Source: an uncultured Flavobacteriales bacterium (lineage in GTDB: Bacteria; Bacteroidota; Bacteroidia; Flavobacteriales_D; Sanyastnellaceae). From it: 64,000 bases of DNA. The position numbers and the translations under genes were made by a program. The notes below the pieces were generated by a model. The model saw only the letters and a program-made list of their open reading frames with translations. It was not told the DNA's origin and ran no database searches. The stretch spans positions 43,052-107,051 of the forward strand of contig CALJKR010000073.1 in assembly GCA_937974555.1 (NCBI GenBank). The letters are read 5' to 3'. Below, piece after piece: positions 50,896 to 59,361 of the stretch; position 1 is the stretch's first letter, and the number at the start of each line of letters is the position of its first letter.

Positions 50896-52787
50896 AGCTT
50901 TCTGTAATCATTGTCAATTATAATGTCCAGTATTTTTTGGAGCAATGCTTAATGAGTGTTGAGAAAGCTTTGGTGGGTATTGATGCTGAGGTTTTTGTTG
51001 TGGACAATGTTTCCAAAGATGATTCTGTGGAAATGGTTCGAAATAAATTCCCACAAGTTGTATTGATTGCCAATCAAGAAAATGTTGGGTTTTCCAGAGC
51101 CAATAACCAAGCCATCCGTTTAGCCAAAGGCGAATATGTTTTGCTCTTAAACCCGGATACACTAGTAGAAGAGGATACTTTTAAGAAGTGCATACAATGG
51201 ATGGATGAGCATCCACAAGGGGGTGGTTTGGGTGTGCGTATGGTAGATGGATCAGGCAAGTTTCTTCCTGAATCAAAAAGAGGGATTCCTTTTCCCATGA
51301 CCTCATTCTACAAGATTTCTGGGTTGTACCGTCTTTTTCCTCATTCTTCCTCCATTAACCATTATTACTTGGGTAATCTATCGGAGATGGAGAACAACGA
51401 GGTGGAAATTCTCTCAGGGGCATACATGTTTATGCGCAAGAAAGCATTGGATGAGGTAGGATTGTTGGATGAGGATTTCTTTATGTACGGAGAGGATATC
51501 GACTTGTCTTGGCGGATTCTCAAGGGTGGCTACAAGAATTATTATCTGGCGGACACAAGAATTATACATTACAAGGGAGAAAGCACCAAAAAGGGCAGTT
51601 TAAATTATGTCTATGTGTTTTATCAAGCGATGGACATTTTTGCCAAGAAACACTTCTCGTCCAATGGGGCGGGTGGCTTCAGTGCTTTGTTGCAATTGGC
51701 CATTTGGTTTAGGGCGAGTCTTAGTTTTTGTAAACGAATTGTTTCTGTCTTGACATTTCCAGTTTTGGATTTATTGATGACTCTGACCTTGTGGTGGTTG
51801 GTTAAAAATATTTATTCCGACGCAACGCATATCACCATACCCAATGCCATTGCTATTCCTGCTTTTGTCATTACAGGCTTGTTTTGGACAACCCAAGCCT
51901 GGTTGCAAGGGTTGTATGATCGACCATTGAAGCCCAACAAAACATGGATTGCCATCGGTAAGGCTGCGGTCTATGTTCTTTTGATTTACAGTTTGCTTCC
52001 TGAAACATGGCGTTTTTCTCGATTGCTCATTATCATCGGGTCATTGCTCGCCATGGTTGTATTTTGGATCAATCGAAAGCTATTGTTGTTGTGGCAAGAA
52101 AGGGGTATCGTGAATGTGCAACATGGGATGATTGTCGGATCTGAAGCGGAAAGTACCCGCGTAATGGCTTTGAGAAAGCAGAGTGTGGAGTTCTCTTTTT
52201 CGAGGTTGGATCCCAAGGCATTTGTCTCAGCAGTTTCTGGTCAAACATTGTCCGCCAAAGTACGAATTGAGCAAATCACGGAAGTGGTGTTTTGCGCCAA
52301 GGATGTGAGTTCGGAATTGATTATTGCGGCCATGAGCCAGCTGTCTAATGCAGGGATAGAAATGAAAATCGCGCCTCCTGAGTCTTATTTTTTGATTGGA
52401 AGTCAGTCTATAGACGGAGTCGGAAATCAAGTGATGGTGGACATCAATTCCATTTCACTACCCGAGAATAAAAGAAAAAAGAGGTTGTTGGATATTGCAA
52501 CTTCAGTTTTTGTTTGTTTATTTTTCGCGATGATTGCGTTGTTGGGAAGATGGAGAGGCCATTATTTCAAGGATGCGCTTGCTGTGTTGTTATCCAAAAA
52601 AACATGGGTGGGTTATACGAATAAAACTCCGGGCCTTCCGTTTTTGCCTGTTCCGGTAATTTTGATTTACAATGGAGAGATGGAATCGGAACAAAAGGCT
52701 AAGTTGGCCATGTTGTATGCCAAGGACTATAATGTGGTCAATGATCTTCGAGTAATTGTGAAGACCTTTTTTAATATTACTTTCTAA
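50892..52787 (+). CDS. GT2 glycosyltransferase fused to a degenerate polyprenyl phosphoglycosyltransferase tail
   Basis: This is a 631-residue membrane protein. Residues 1-260 form a GT-A family 2 domain (MKLSVIIVNYNVQYFLEQCL, VDNVSKDDS, LLLNPDTLVEED, then MYGEDIDLSWRILKGGY). Four or five hydrophobic segments follow (about 265-400), then a soluble CoA-binding-like domain (from about 415, MIVGSEAESTRVMALRKQ). From residue 527 the sequence KRKKRLLDIATSVFVCLFF copies the start of the bacterial sugar transferase domain, and the end (AMLYAKDYNVVNDLRVIVKTF) copies its tail. The catalytic middle with its KFRSM-type segment and acidic dyad is missing. It likely adds a sugar in surface glycan assembly through the GT2 domain. 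It overlaps recR by 4 bases. Confidence 0.83.
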   Translation: MKLSVIIVNYNVQYFLEQCLMSVEKALVGIDAEVFVVDNVSKDDSVEMVRNKFPQVVLIANQENVGFSRANNQAIRLAKGEYVLLLNPDTLVEEDTFKKCIQWMDEHPQGGGLGVRMVDGSGKFLPESKRGIPFPMTSFYKISGLYRLFPHSSSINHYYLGNLSEMENNEVEILSGAYMFMRKKALDEVGLLDEDFFMYGEDIDLSWRILKGGYKNYYLADTRIIHYKGESTKKGSLNYVYVFYQAMDIFAKKHFSSNGAGGFSALLQLAIWFRASLSFCKRIVSVLTFPVLDLLMTLTLWWLVKNIYSDATHITIPNAIAIPAFVITGLFWTTQAWLQGLYDRPLKPNKTWIAIGKAAVYVLLIYSLLPETWRFSRLLIIIGSLLAMVVFWINRKLLLLWQERGIVNVQHGMIVGSEAESTRVMALRKQSVEFSFSRLDPKAFVSAVSGQTLSAKVRIEQITEVVFCAKDVSSELIIAAMSQLSNAGIEMKIAPPESYFLIGSQSIDGVGNQVMVDINSISLPENKRKKRLLDIATSVFVCLFFAMIALLGRWRGHYFKDALAVLLSKKTWVGYTNKTPGLPFLPVPVILIYNGEMESEQKAKLAMLYAKDYNVVNDLRVIVKTFFNITF

Positions 52788-53220
52788 ACTTAGATTCGTA
52801 CAAGTTTACCCAGCTTGTAGGAGTGAACTTTTTGGCTAATTCGGCTAGTAAATCCCAAGGGATATCATCCAATTTTTTAAATCGAATGCAACTTTTTCCC
52901 ATGTCCAATTTGGATTTGCAATGCAAAGGATATTGAGCCACAAACCAATCCAATATTTCTTGGTCAGCATAAATGCCCATGTGATACAAAGAGATGGCGG
53001 CTTTCTGTGAAGCCATGCTTAAAAAAGGCAATGGCTCAGCCGGTTTACAATGGTATCCCGCTGGGTAAGTGGAATGGGGTACAACATATCCAATCATGCC
53101 AAAAGACAGGGTTTTTTCAAACCCCTTGGGCAAGTTTTTGTCAAATACAGCAATCAACTTTTCCATGATTTCCTTGCGGTCTTCAGGTAATGATGCGAGG
53201 ATGTCTTGCACGTTGGCCAT
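52777..53220 (-). CDS. DUF1801 domain protein
   Basis: This is a 147-residue soluble protein matching the DUF1801 (YdhG-like, frataxin-like fold) family. It shows SLPEDRKEIMEKLIAVF near the N-terminus, FEKTLSFGMIGYVVP in the middle, and CKSKLDMGKSCIRFKKLDDIPW before the C-terminus. No active site is established for the family; some members have been linked to iron handling. It starts 6 bases after the pyrG stop, so it is probably co-transcribed with pyrG. It converges on the GT2 gene with an 11-base overlap of 3' ends. Confidence 0.85.
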   Translation of the reverse strand: MANVQDILASLPEDRKEIMEKLIAVFDKNLPKGFEKTLSFGMIGYVVPHSTYPAGYHCKPAEPLPFLSMASQKAAISLYHMGIYADQEILDWFVAQYPLHCKSKLDMGKSCIRFKKLDDIPWDLLAELAKKFTPTSWVNLYESKFRK

Positions 53221-53226
53221 GATTGC

Positions 53227-54879
53227 TTATTTTTTCTTGTGGGTAGTTTTTTTTGCGGGTACAACGTTTGCCTTTTTGTGGGCCAATGCGGCTTTTACAA
53301 AAGCGACAAACAACGGATGGGGATTCATCACGGTGCTTTTGTACTCTGGATGATATTGCGCGGCAACATAAAACGGGTGAGAAGGTATTTCCACTACTTC
53401 TACCAAACCGGTATCGGGATTCATACCGGTACATTTTAATCCGGCATTTTCAAATTCCGTTTTGTATTGATTATTGAATTCATATCGATGGCGATGACGT
53501 TCTTCGATGACGTCAGTTCCATAGGCCTTGTACGCTTTGGATTTCTTGTCCAATTTGCAGGTGTAAGATCCCAAACGCATGGTACCGCCTTTGTTGACGA
53601 TGGATTTTTGTTCGTCCATCAACGCGATAACCGGATGCGTGGTATTTTCTTTCATTTCTGTACTGTGGGCATCTTTCCATTTTAAAACATTGCGCGCAAA
53701 TTCGATGGTGGCCATTTGCATGCCCAAGCATATTCCAAAAAATGGAATATTGTTCTCACGCACATAACGAATAGCTTCCAGTTTTCCATCGATTCCTCTG
53801 GAACCAAATCCAGGAGCAACCAAGACGCCATCCAATCCTTTGAGTGTCGTGGCTACATTTTTAGGTAACAATTCTTCTGAGTGAATCCAATGAACATTGA
53901 CTTTGGTCTCATTGGCAGCGCCGCTATGGTTGAATGCCTCCGCAATGGATTTGTATGCATCTTTCAATTCTACATACTTTCCTACCAATCCAATATTGAT
54001 TTCGTGTTTGGGTTCTTTGTAGCGTTTCAAAAACTGGTTCCACTGGGTCAGATCAGGTTTTTGAGTGGACTTAACATGCAATTTTTTTAAAACCACCTCA
54101 TCCAATTTTTCTTCTTGCATCAAAATGGGAACATCATAGATGGTAGGTGCGTCAATGCTTTCAATAACAGCATCGGTGGTCACGTTACAGAACTTGGCAA
54201 TTTTAGAACGCACGGAGGCGCCCAAGGGGTGCTCGGTTCTACAAACCAAAATATCGGGTTGAACCCCATTTTCCAGCAACATTTTTACGCTGTGCTGTGT
54301 AGGTTTGGTTTTTAATTCGCCAGCAGCATTCAAGTAGGGAACCAAAGTCAAATGAATGACGATACAATCTTGCTCTTTTTCCCACATCAATTGTCTTACT
54401 GTCTCAACGTAAGGCAAGCTTTCAATATCGCCCACAGTTCCCCCAATCTCGGTGATCACAAAATCAAATTTTTTCTTGTTACCTAAAATTTGAATGCAGC
54501 GCTTGATTTCATCTGTGATGTGCGGAATAATCTGCACGGTCTTTCCCAAGTATTCGCCACGACGTTCTTTCTCAATTACACTTTGGTAGATTCTTCCGGT
54601 GGTGATATTATTGGATTGTGAGGTGGGAACGTTCAAAAAACGCTCGTAGTGACCCAAATCCAAATCGGTTTCTGCGCCATCATCCGTTACAAAACACTCA
54701 CCGTGCTCATAAGGATTCAATGTTCCTGGATCGATGTTGATATAAGGATCTAACTTTTGGATAGTGACCTTAAATCCGCGTGCCTGAAGCAATTTGGCGA
54801 GAGAGGCAGAGATGATTCCCTTACCCAATGAAGATGTAACACCGCCGGTTACAAAGATATATTTTGTGTTGTTGGACAT
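53227..54879 (-). CDS. pyrG: CTP synthase
   Basis: This 550-residue enzyme makes CTP from UTP, ATP and glutamine. The synthase domain starts KYIFVTGGVTSSLGKGI (P-loop) and contains KLDPYINIDPGTLNPYEHGE, GGTVGDIESLPYVE and the CTP/UTP loop near KTKPTQHSVK. The glutaminase domain has GFGSRGIDGK, the nucleophile Cys in FFGICLGMQ, and the His-Glu of AAQYHPEYKS. The ATG at 54879 is chosen because the frame from 54927 adds 16 residues with no family support. The last residues (KKTTHKKK) are a basic tail. A TATCTTTG promoter lies 29 bases upstream. Confidence 0.97.
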   Translation of the reverse strand: MSNNTKYIFVTGGVTSSLGKGIISASLAKLLQARGFKVTIQKLDPYINIDPGTLNPYEHGECFVTDDGAETDLDLGHYERFLNVPTSQSNNITTGRIYQSVIEKERRGEYLGKTVQIIPHITDEIKRCIQILGNKKKFDFVITEIGGTVGDIESLPYVETVRQLMWEKEQDCIVIHLTLVPYLNAAGELKTKPTQHSVKMLLENGVQPDILVCRTEHPLGASVRSKIAKFCNVTTDAVIESIDAPTIYDVPILMQEEKLDEVVLKKLHVKSTQKPDLTQWNQFLKRYKEPKHEINIGLVGKYVELKDAYKSIAEAFNHSGAANETKVNVHWIHSEELLPKNVATTLKGLDGVLVAPGFGSRGIDGKLEAIRYVRENNIPFFGICLGMQMATIEFARNVLKWKDAHSTEMKENTTHPVIALMDEQKSIVNKGGTMRLGSYTCKLDKKSKAYKAYGTDVIEERHRHRYEFNNQYKTEFENAGLKCTGMNPDTGLVEVVEIPSHPFYVAAQYHPEYKSTVMNPHPLFVAFVKAALAHKKANVVPAKKTTHKKK

Positions 54880-54908
54880 TCCGTAATAGAAAATAGGATT
54901 ACGGGATA

Positions 54909-54941
54909 CAAAGATAGGGTAGGTCACCCCAAGGTTTCCAA
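54909..54941 (-). promoter_or_regulatory. Promoter of pyrG
   Basis: On the minus strand: TTG (54939-54941), 22 bases, TATCTTTG (54909-54916, exact TAnnTTTG), then 29 bases to the ATG at 54879. This separates pyrG-DUF1801 from the upstream ZIP-to-AI-2E run. Confidence 0.55.
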
Positions 54942-54945
54942 TAAA

Positions 54946-56031
54946 TTACATGTTTTGAGTCAATTGTTTTACCCATTTAAATTCTATCAACCATTCTCGC
55001 GCAGCAATGCGCAGAATGGTATACACTGGCAGGGCAACGGCCATAGCTGCTATACCACCCACTGTTGCTGCTGCCATCAATACAATGAAAAGTTCTAGGG
55101 GATGCACTCTTATGCTTCCACCCAATATTAAAGGTTGTACCAAAAAAGCATCTATGCTCTGAGCAACAAGATAAACTACGGTTGTTGCGGTGATTAGTCC
55201 TCCCATGGTAGTGCCCACTTCCACAGAAAGAGTAGAGGAGATACCTATGAGCAAAGCAAAGCCATAGGAGATCAGTGGACCCATGTAAGGTATGACGTTC
55301 ATGAGACCCGAGAAAAGGGCAATCAGCCAGGCGTTGGGGACACCGGCTATGCTGAGCCCAATGCCAATCATCACGGTCATTAGCAAGATTTGTATGATGA
55401 GTCCACCAAAATACCGTGATAATGTCTTTTTGGTATGAAGGACAATATTTTTCATCTTGTCTACATGTTGATCTGGGGTGACGGAAAGCAAGATTTTATA
55501 AAACAAATCTTCATCTTTAAGAAAAAAGAAGGACATGAAGAGAACCGAGATAAATCCGCCAACCACGGCAAAAATCCAACTCAAGGCATCGGAAAAGTAG
55601 GCAGAGAAATAAGAGACACTTAGCCTTTGTTGGGTTTCTTCAAAAAGGGCAAGGTAAGCTTCGGATTGAATGCCATTGTCATGCAACCATTGCATTTGTT
55701 GGGGAAAGTGAATGGAAAGGTTTTGTTCGATTTGATTGATATCGATTTGTTGAATCATCGCAATCTCAGATTGGATGAGCGGATAGAATAGTGCTACGAT
55801 ACCAGACAATAGGCCAATCATGATGACCAGTGTAACGACAGCCCCAATCCAGCGCGGCATTTTCCATTGTTTCCATTTTATTTTTTCAAATTGATCTACC
55901 AGGGGGTCGCCGACAAAACCCACCACCGCGGCCAAGACCATGTAGAACAATATTTTTCTAAAGACATAAACCAAACAGCCAACGGCCAAAATGAGGATAA
56001 GGATCCACCAGTAGTTTTGTTCTTTTTTCAT
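54946..56031 (-). CDS. AI-2E family transporter (PerM-like)
   Basis: This 361-residue inner-membrane protein of the AI-2E/PerM family has about eight hydrophobic segments. Characteristic stretches are ALFSGLMNVIPYMGPLISYG, VVYLVAQSIDAFLVQPLILG and a HPLELFIVLMAAATVGGIAAM end segment. Members have been linked to autoinducer-2 export or Na+/H+ exchange, so the substrate is uncertain. The ATG at 56031 is used, which leaves a single base after the sixA stop; the frame from 56052 would overlap sixA and adds seven residues. It is the last gene of the minus-strand run that begins at the 36-residue ORF. Confidence 0.88.
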   Translation of the reverse strand: MKKEQNYWWILILILAVGCLVYVFRKILFYMVLAAVVGFVGDPLVDQFEKIKWKQWKMPRWIGAVVTLVIMIGLLSGIVALFYPLIQSEIAMIQQIDINQIEQNLSIHFPQQMQWLHDNGIQSEAYLALFEETQQRLSVSYFSAYFSDALSWIFAVVGGFISVLFMSFFFLKDEDLFYKILLSVTPDQHVDKMKNIVLHTKKTLSRYFGGLIIQILLMTVMIGIGLSIAGVPNAWLIALFSGLMNVIPYMGPLISYGFALLIGISSTLSVEVGTTMGGLITATTVVYLVAQSIDAFLVQPLILGGSIRVHPLELFIVLMAAATVGGIAAMAVALPVYTILRIAAREWLIEFKWVKQLTQNM

Positions 56032-56032
56032 G

Positions 56033-56503
56033 TCAATATTTGGGATGAGCAAAGTAAACGGTTTTTGCCGCAGCCTTTAGATTTTGAATTTGGGATGAGT
56101 CGGAAAATATCAACTCCGCACAGGTGCATGTTTCAAAGGCATCCCACTCTCCAGTTAAATGAAAATACAACTGCGTAATTCCAGGATTGTGCGCCACTAG
56201 GATTATTTGCTCCTGTTCCCAGAGCTCTTCTAATATCTCCAGCAGTTGATTCAAATCAGCGTTGTATAGGTCTTTTCGGGAGTGCAGTTGGATTTTCTGA
56301 AAATGATTGGCAAAAGCACGCGCAGTTTCTGAGGTTCTTTGCGCTGCACTGTGGTAAAGATGAACATACCCATCCATGGGTGTCTTTGTGGCTTGATGCA
56401 TTGCATCGGAAACACCTTTGATGGTAAGGGGACGGTCAAAGTCTTTTTGACTGATCAAGGGGTCTTCAGCCTGGGCATGTCGAATGAGTATGATTCGTTT
56501 CAT
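56033..56503 (-). CDS. sixA: SixA-like phosphohistidine phosphatase
   Basis: This is a 156-residue histidine phosphatase superfamily protein. The RHG-type motif is LIRHAQAEDP (catalytic His at residue 8). FDRPLTIKGVSDAMH follows, then YHSAAQRTSETARAFAN with the conserved arginine. The second catalytic His is in LVAHNPGITQLYFHLTGE. SixA removes phosphate from histidine phosphotransfer proteins, including NPr in E. coli. The ATG overlaps the stop of the YdeI-like gene by 4 bases, and the next gene starts after one base. The target in this organism is unknown. Confidence 0.9.
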   Translation of the reverse strand: MKRIILIRHAQAEDPLISQKDFDRPLTIKGVSDAMHQATKTPMDGYVHLYHSAAQRTSETARAFANHFQKIQLHSRKDLYNADLNQLLEILEELWEQEQIILVAHNPGITQLYFHLTGEWDAFETCTCAELIFSDSSQIQNLKAAAKTVYFAHPKY

Positions 56504-56946
56504 TTTTTAATTAGCATGTCCAGCATCTTTTCCATTCGCTTGATTTTGGTTTCCTCGCGCTTTGCCTCTTCTACCGCTCGAACATGCTCTTTCTGGTGGG
56601 TATAGCTCAGTTTTTCAAATGCCTTTTTTGCGTGAGGATGTGAATCAAAAATAATGGAGAGCCAATTTGGAATTTCAATCTTTCTTTCAGAAGTATCTGG
56701 TTTGACTTGAACAAAAATCGTGTCACCAAATTCTTTTCCTAATTCGGCGCGGATACTTTTTAATATAGGTACCATCGGTCCTTTCCCCATGTTGGCGATC
56801 CGTCCTCGGTATTCTATCTTTTTGTCATACGTGACAATAACAGGGATGAGATTCTTTTTACCAAATACTTCGAGCGTATCAAAAGGAAATAGAATAAAGG
56901 CACCTCCGCCTCCGGCATTCTCAACGGTTCCTGTGAATTCGACCAT
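56500..56946 (-). CDS. DUF1905 plus YdeI/OmdA-type protein
   Basis: This is a 148-residue soluble protein. Residues 1-80 match DUF1905 (ILFPFDTLEVFGKKNLIPV, YRGRIANMGKGPMVPILKSIR). The C-terminal part (from about 95) has the YdeI/OmdA helix pair common in bacteriocin-protection-like proteins (LSIIFDSHPHAKKAFEKLSYTHQ-type segment, kept here to key residues F-D-x4-A-K-K-A-F and H-Q-K-E-H), ending in a Lys-rich helix. The family function is not established. It is 11 bases downstream of the ZIP transporter gene and its stop overlaps the sixA ATG, so it is part of the same operon. Confidence 0.85.
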   Translation of the reverse strand: MVEFTGTVENAGGGGAFILFPFDTLEVFGKKNLIPVIVTYDKKIEYRGRIANMGKGPMVPILKSIRAELGKEFGDTIFVQVKPDTSERKIEIPNWLSIIFDSHPHAKKAFEKLSYTHQKEHVRAVEEAKREETKIKRMEKMLDMLIKK

Positions 56947-56957
56947 GTTCTTGTTTG

Positions 56958-57782
56958 TTAAGCACCTAGTCCAACATCCATCATCATCATCACCAAAAAT
57001 CCGGCGATGAATCCTAGGGTCGCAATATCGGTGTATTTGTCTTGTTGGGTTTCTGGAATCACTTCTTCCACGACAACGTAAATCATTGCGCCAGCAGCAA
57101 AAGCCAAGGCATAAGGAAGTATAGGCAACATCTGCATGACGGCCATGGCTCCAATCACGCCCGCAATGGGCTCTACAATGGCAGAAAGTTGACCATAGAA
57201 AAAACTCTTTTTTCTGGACAAGCCCAATCGTCTAAGCGGAAAGGAAACGGCAATTCCTTCTGGAAAATTTTGCAGACCAATGCCCAGCGCCAGGGCAACG
57301 GCACCTCCGATGGTTGCCTCGGGTACACCAGCGGCAGCACCTCCAAACAAGACACCCACAGCCAATCCCTCAGGGATATTGTGCAAAGTAATGGCCAGCA
57401 CCAACAGTATAGTCCCTTGTAAATTGGTTTTGACCCCTTCCTTTTTTTCTTCGGGAAAATTCAAGTGCAAGTGAGGCAACCATTTATCCAATGAAAAGAG
57501 GAATAATGCACCCGCTGCAAACCCAACGGCAGCGGGAATCGCTTTGGCAAAGCCTTCACCCGGACTCATCTCAATGGCAGGATTAAGCAACGACCAAAAA
57601 CTGGCGGCAATCATCACCCCTCCTGTGAAACCCAACATGCCATCGAGCCATTTTCGGTGAAGCGATTTAAAAAGAAATACCAATGCTGCTCCAGCTGCGG
57701 TAACCAACCAAGTAAAGCAGGTTGCATAAAACGCTGCCCATACCGGATCAATAGAACTCAAATAATCGACAACTGCTTTCAT
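56958..57782 (-). CDS. ZIP-family divalent metal transporter
   Basis: This 274-residue inner-membrane protein has eight hydrophobic segments. The ZIP metal-binding helices are plain: TLHNIPEGLAVGVLFGG (TM4) and GIGLQNFPEGIAVSFPLRRLG (TM5), each with the His/Asn-x3-Glu pattern. GQLSAIVEPIAGVIGA follows, and a short His-containing loop HLHLNFPEEKKEG lies between TM3 and TM4. ZIP proteins bring Zn2+ (or Fe2+/Mn2+) into the cytoplasm; the GufA-like branch is the closest by pattern. It starts 16 bases after the stop of the 36-residue ORF and precedes the YdeI-like gene by 11 bases. Confidence 0.92.
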   Translation of the reverse strand: MKAVVDYLSSIDPVWAAFYATCFTWLVTAAGAALVFLFKSLHRKWLDGMLGFTGGVMIAASFWSLLNPAIEMSPGEGFAKAIPAAVGFAAGALFLFSLDKWLPHLHLNFPEEKKEGVKTNLQGTILLVLAITLHNIPEGLAVGVLFGGAAAGVPEATIGGAVALALGIGLQNFPEGIAVSFPLRRLGLSRKKSFFYGQLSAIVEPIAGVIGAMAVMQMLPILPYALAFAAGAMIYVVVEEVIPETQQDKYTDIATLGFIAGFLVMMMMDVGLGA

Positions 57783-57798
57783 ATTCCAAAGTTAATCG

Positions 57799-57909
57799 TT
57801 ATTGAATACGATGAACATCTAATCTGATGAGCGCACCGCGTTTTCCAAAGTGTACTTCCTTGAACTTTTCGGGATCCATCACATTTCTATCTTCGATTTT
57901 CTTTTTCAT
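57799..57909 (-). CDS. Candidate small protein of 36 residues
   Basis: An ATG at 57909 opens a 36-codon frame ending TAA at 57799. The product begins MKKKIEDRNVMDPEKFKEVH and ends with GKRGALIRLDVHRIQ. It has a plausible small-protein composition (charged N-terminus, no signal peptide) and lies 16 bases before the ZIP transporter ATG, as a first gene of an operon would. It is too short for ordinary gene callers. I do not recognise the family. It could be a real small protein, a leader peptide controlling the ZIP gene, or chance. Confidence 0.5.
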   Translation of the reverse strand: MKKKIEDRNVMDPEKFKEVHFGKRGALIRLDVHRIQ

Positions 57910-57959
57910 ATTCTAATTTTATTTTTTGCCAATGCCAATATCACTGTAGTTCTTCATCA

Positions 57960-58024
57960 GCCCCAGCGGGGCGTTACAACATTAGCCGCAAGTTTATCGT
58001 TAATTTTCCTAGCCCCGTAGGGGC
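57960..58024. repeat. Pair of GC-rich palindromes, BIME/REP-like element
   Basis: GCCCC-agc-GGGGC (57960-57972) and GCCCC-gta-GGGGC (58012-58024) lie 39 bases apart in AT-rich intergenic DNA, together with AGCC and TATATAGCC motifs. The composition and spacing resemble REP/BIME elements that are scattered in Bacteroidota genomes. Apart from the 36-residue ORF, the 57783-58082 gap holds nothing else I can identify. Confidence 0.55.
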
Positions 58025-58082
58025 GATATATAGCCCAGTAATTTCAAACAAGCCCAGGAGATTTTACGGGTAGATTAAACAA

Positions 58083-59186
58083 TCAGAAATGCGAAAATTG
58101 TTTTCGCCAACGTGTGCCATTTGGATCGATTTGATTCAGGTAATAGTGCAATTTGGTGGGGTTGTATTGTTTGATCTCAGGAACATCCAAAATGCCCAGT
58201 AGATTCTCGACAAAAGGTTTGGCAACTTCCAAATGAAGGCAGGCATCCAAAATCATAAAGCGTTGTACTCGCTTTTGGAATGCATCCAGTTGAGGAAAAA
58301 GAAGGTGAATCCGGTCGTACAAATAATCCCATGAAAAGGTCTTCCAATCTTTCTGCTGCATGTGGTGGTGGTGCAGTTCTAAAATCCACAAGCGCGTGAG
58401 ATTGAAAATATGAATGTTATTGCTCAATGAGACAATATGGTGGTATTTGGATTTGAGTTTTTGAAAGGAGGCGGTAGCAGCAGGATCTTTTTTCTTGAAC
58501 AAATACAAACATTCCAAGGAATCGATGTAGAGGCTGTCATTTTCAAAAAGAATGGACTTGTTATCCAAGGACTGGCGATAATATTGAAAACTCAAGAAGG
58601 AATGGTGTAAGGTAAAATCTGGATCTGTACCCACTTCAAAAAATGAAGTTTTGATAAATGGAAAGTGGGCAGCCTTTTCGTAGAAGCGTTTTTCCCATTG
58701 TGGATGATTTTCTAGAATATGTCGCAAATGAAACCCCACATTGTCCAGCATGATATTGGAGTTCATGGCATGGTCATCCCCAGAAAGGTCATCAAACCAT
58801 TGGCATATCGGTTGCCAGGCGTCAAACTCAATGCAGCGTTCGACCAGAGAAGGAGTGTGTAATTTTTCAGAGGAGAAGCCAATGAAGTTCAATTTGGATT
58901 GCGCCACCAGGTATTCTTCTGAAAATTGGCTCCAAGATTTATCGCGATGAACCAAACCCACCAATAGGTCCAAGGTGGACATGTAAAAGTGGTTTTGATT
59001 TTCTGGGGAAAAGTAAAGACGATACAAAGTGGATGCAGACACCCGCACCTTGTTGTTTTCTAGAATTTTTTGCGAAAGGCGTTTACAATCTGTAAAATTT
59101 TGCACCACCACACCCAAATCCGATTGCAGCTTCATTTTGAGCGAATGCATTAGGAGTGGATCAATATGGTGGAGGGGTTTGGGCAT
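58083..59186 (-). CDS. Bacteroidota regulator-like protein with an N-terminal HTH-type segment, function unknown
   Basis: This is a 367-residue soluble protein. Near the N-terminus, CKRLSQKILENNKVRVSAST followed by LYRLYF and TLDLLVGLVHRDKSWSQFSEE fits a pattern I know from many Bacteroidota proteins: a helix-turn-helix-like segment (LSxxI...kvS.sTLyRl.f...yTLdlL...sWxxF). The rest (about 95-367) is alpha-helical with no catalytic motif seen; a TPR-like fold is possible. The ATG at 59186 is used, because the longer frame begins with TTG. A TATTTTCG element ends 4 bases before that ATG. It is a single gene flanked by the palindrome pair and the divergent giant LamG gene, which it may control (inference only). 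Confidence 0.6.
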   Translation of the reverse strand: MPKPLHHIDPLLMHSLKMKLQSDLGVVVQNFTDCKRLSQKILENNKVRVSASTLYRLYFSPENQNHFYMSTLDLLVGLVHRDKSWSQFSEEYLVAQSKLNFIGFSSEKLHTPSLVERCIEFDAWQPICQWFDDLSGDDHAMNSNIMLDNVGFHLRHILENHPQWEKRFYEKAAHFPFIKTSFFEVGTDPDFTLHHSFLSFQYYRQSLDNKSILFENDSLYIDSLECLYLFKKKDPAATASFQKLKSKYHHIVSLSNNIHIFNLTRLWILELHHHHMQQKDWKTFSWDYLYDRIHLLFPQLDAFQKRVQRFMILDACLHLEVAKPFVENLLGILDVPEIKQYNPTKLHYYLNQIDPNGTRWRKQFSHF

Positions 59187-59361
59187 GGTACGAAAATACA
59201 ATAAATTGGTGGATGGTTAAATTAGGATTCGGAAGATTCAGTCAATTTCTAGAAGTCAACGCACTACCACATACTTGGTAATACTTGAAACAAAATCAAG
59301 GTAGAGTTCATTCAGGACATTCGGAAATTTGATAAATCATCCTTTTTACAAGCCTGTTACA

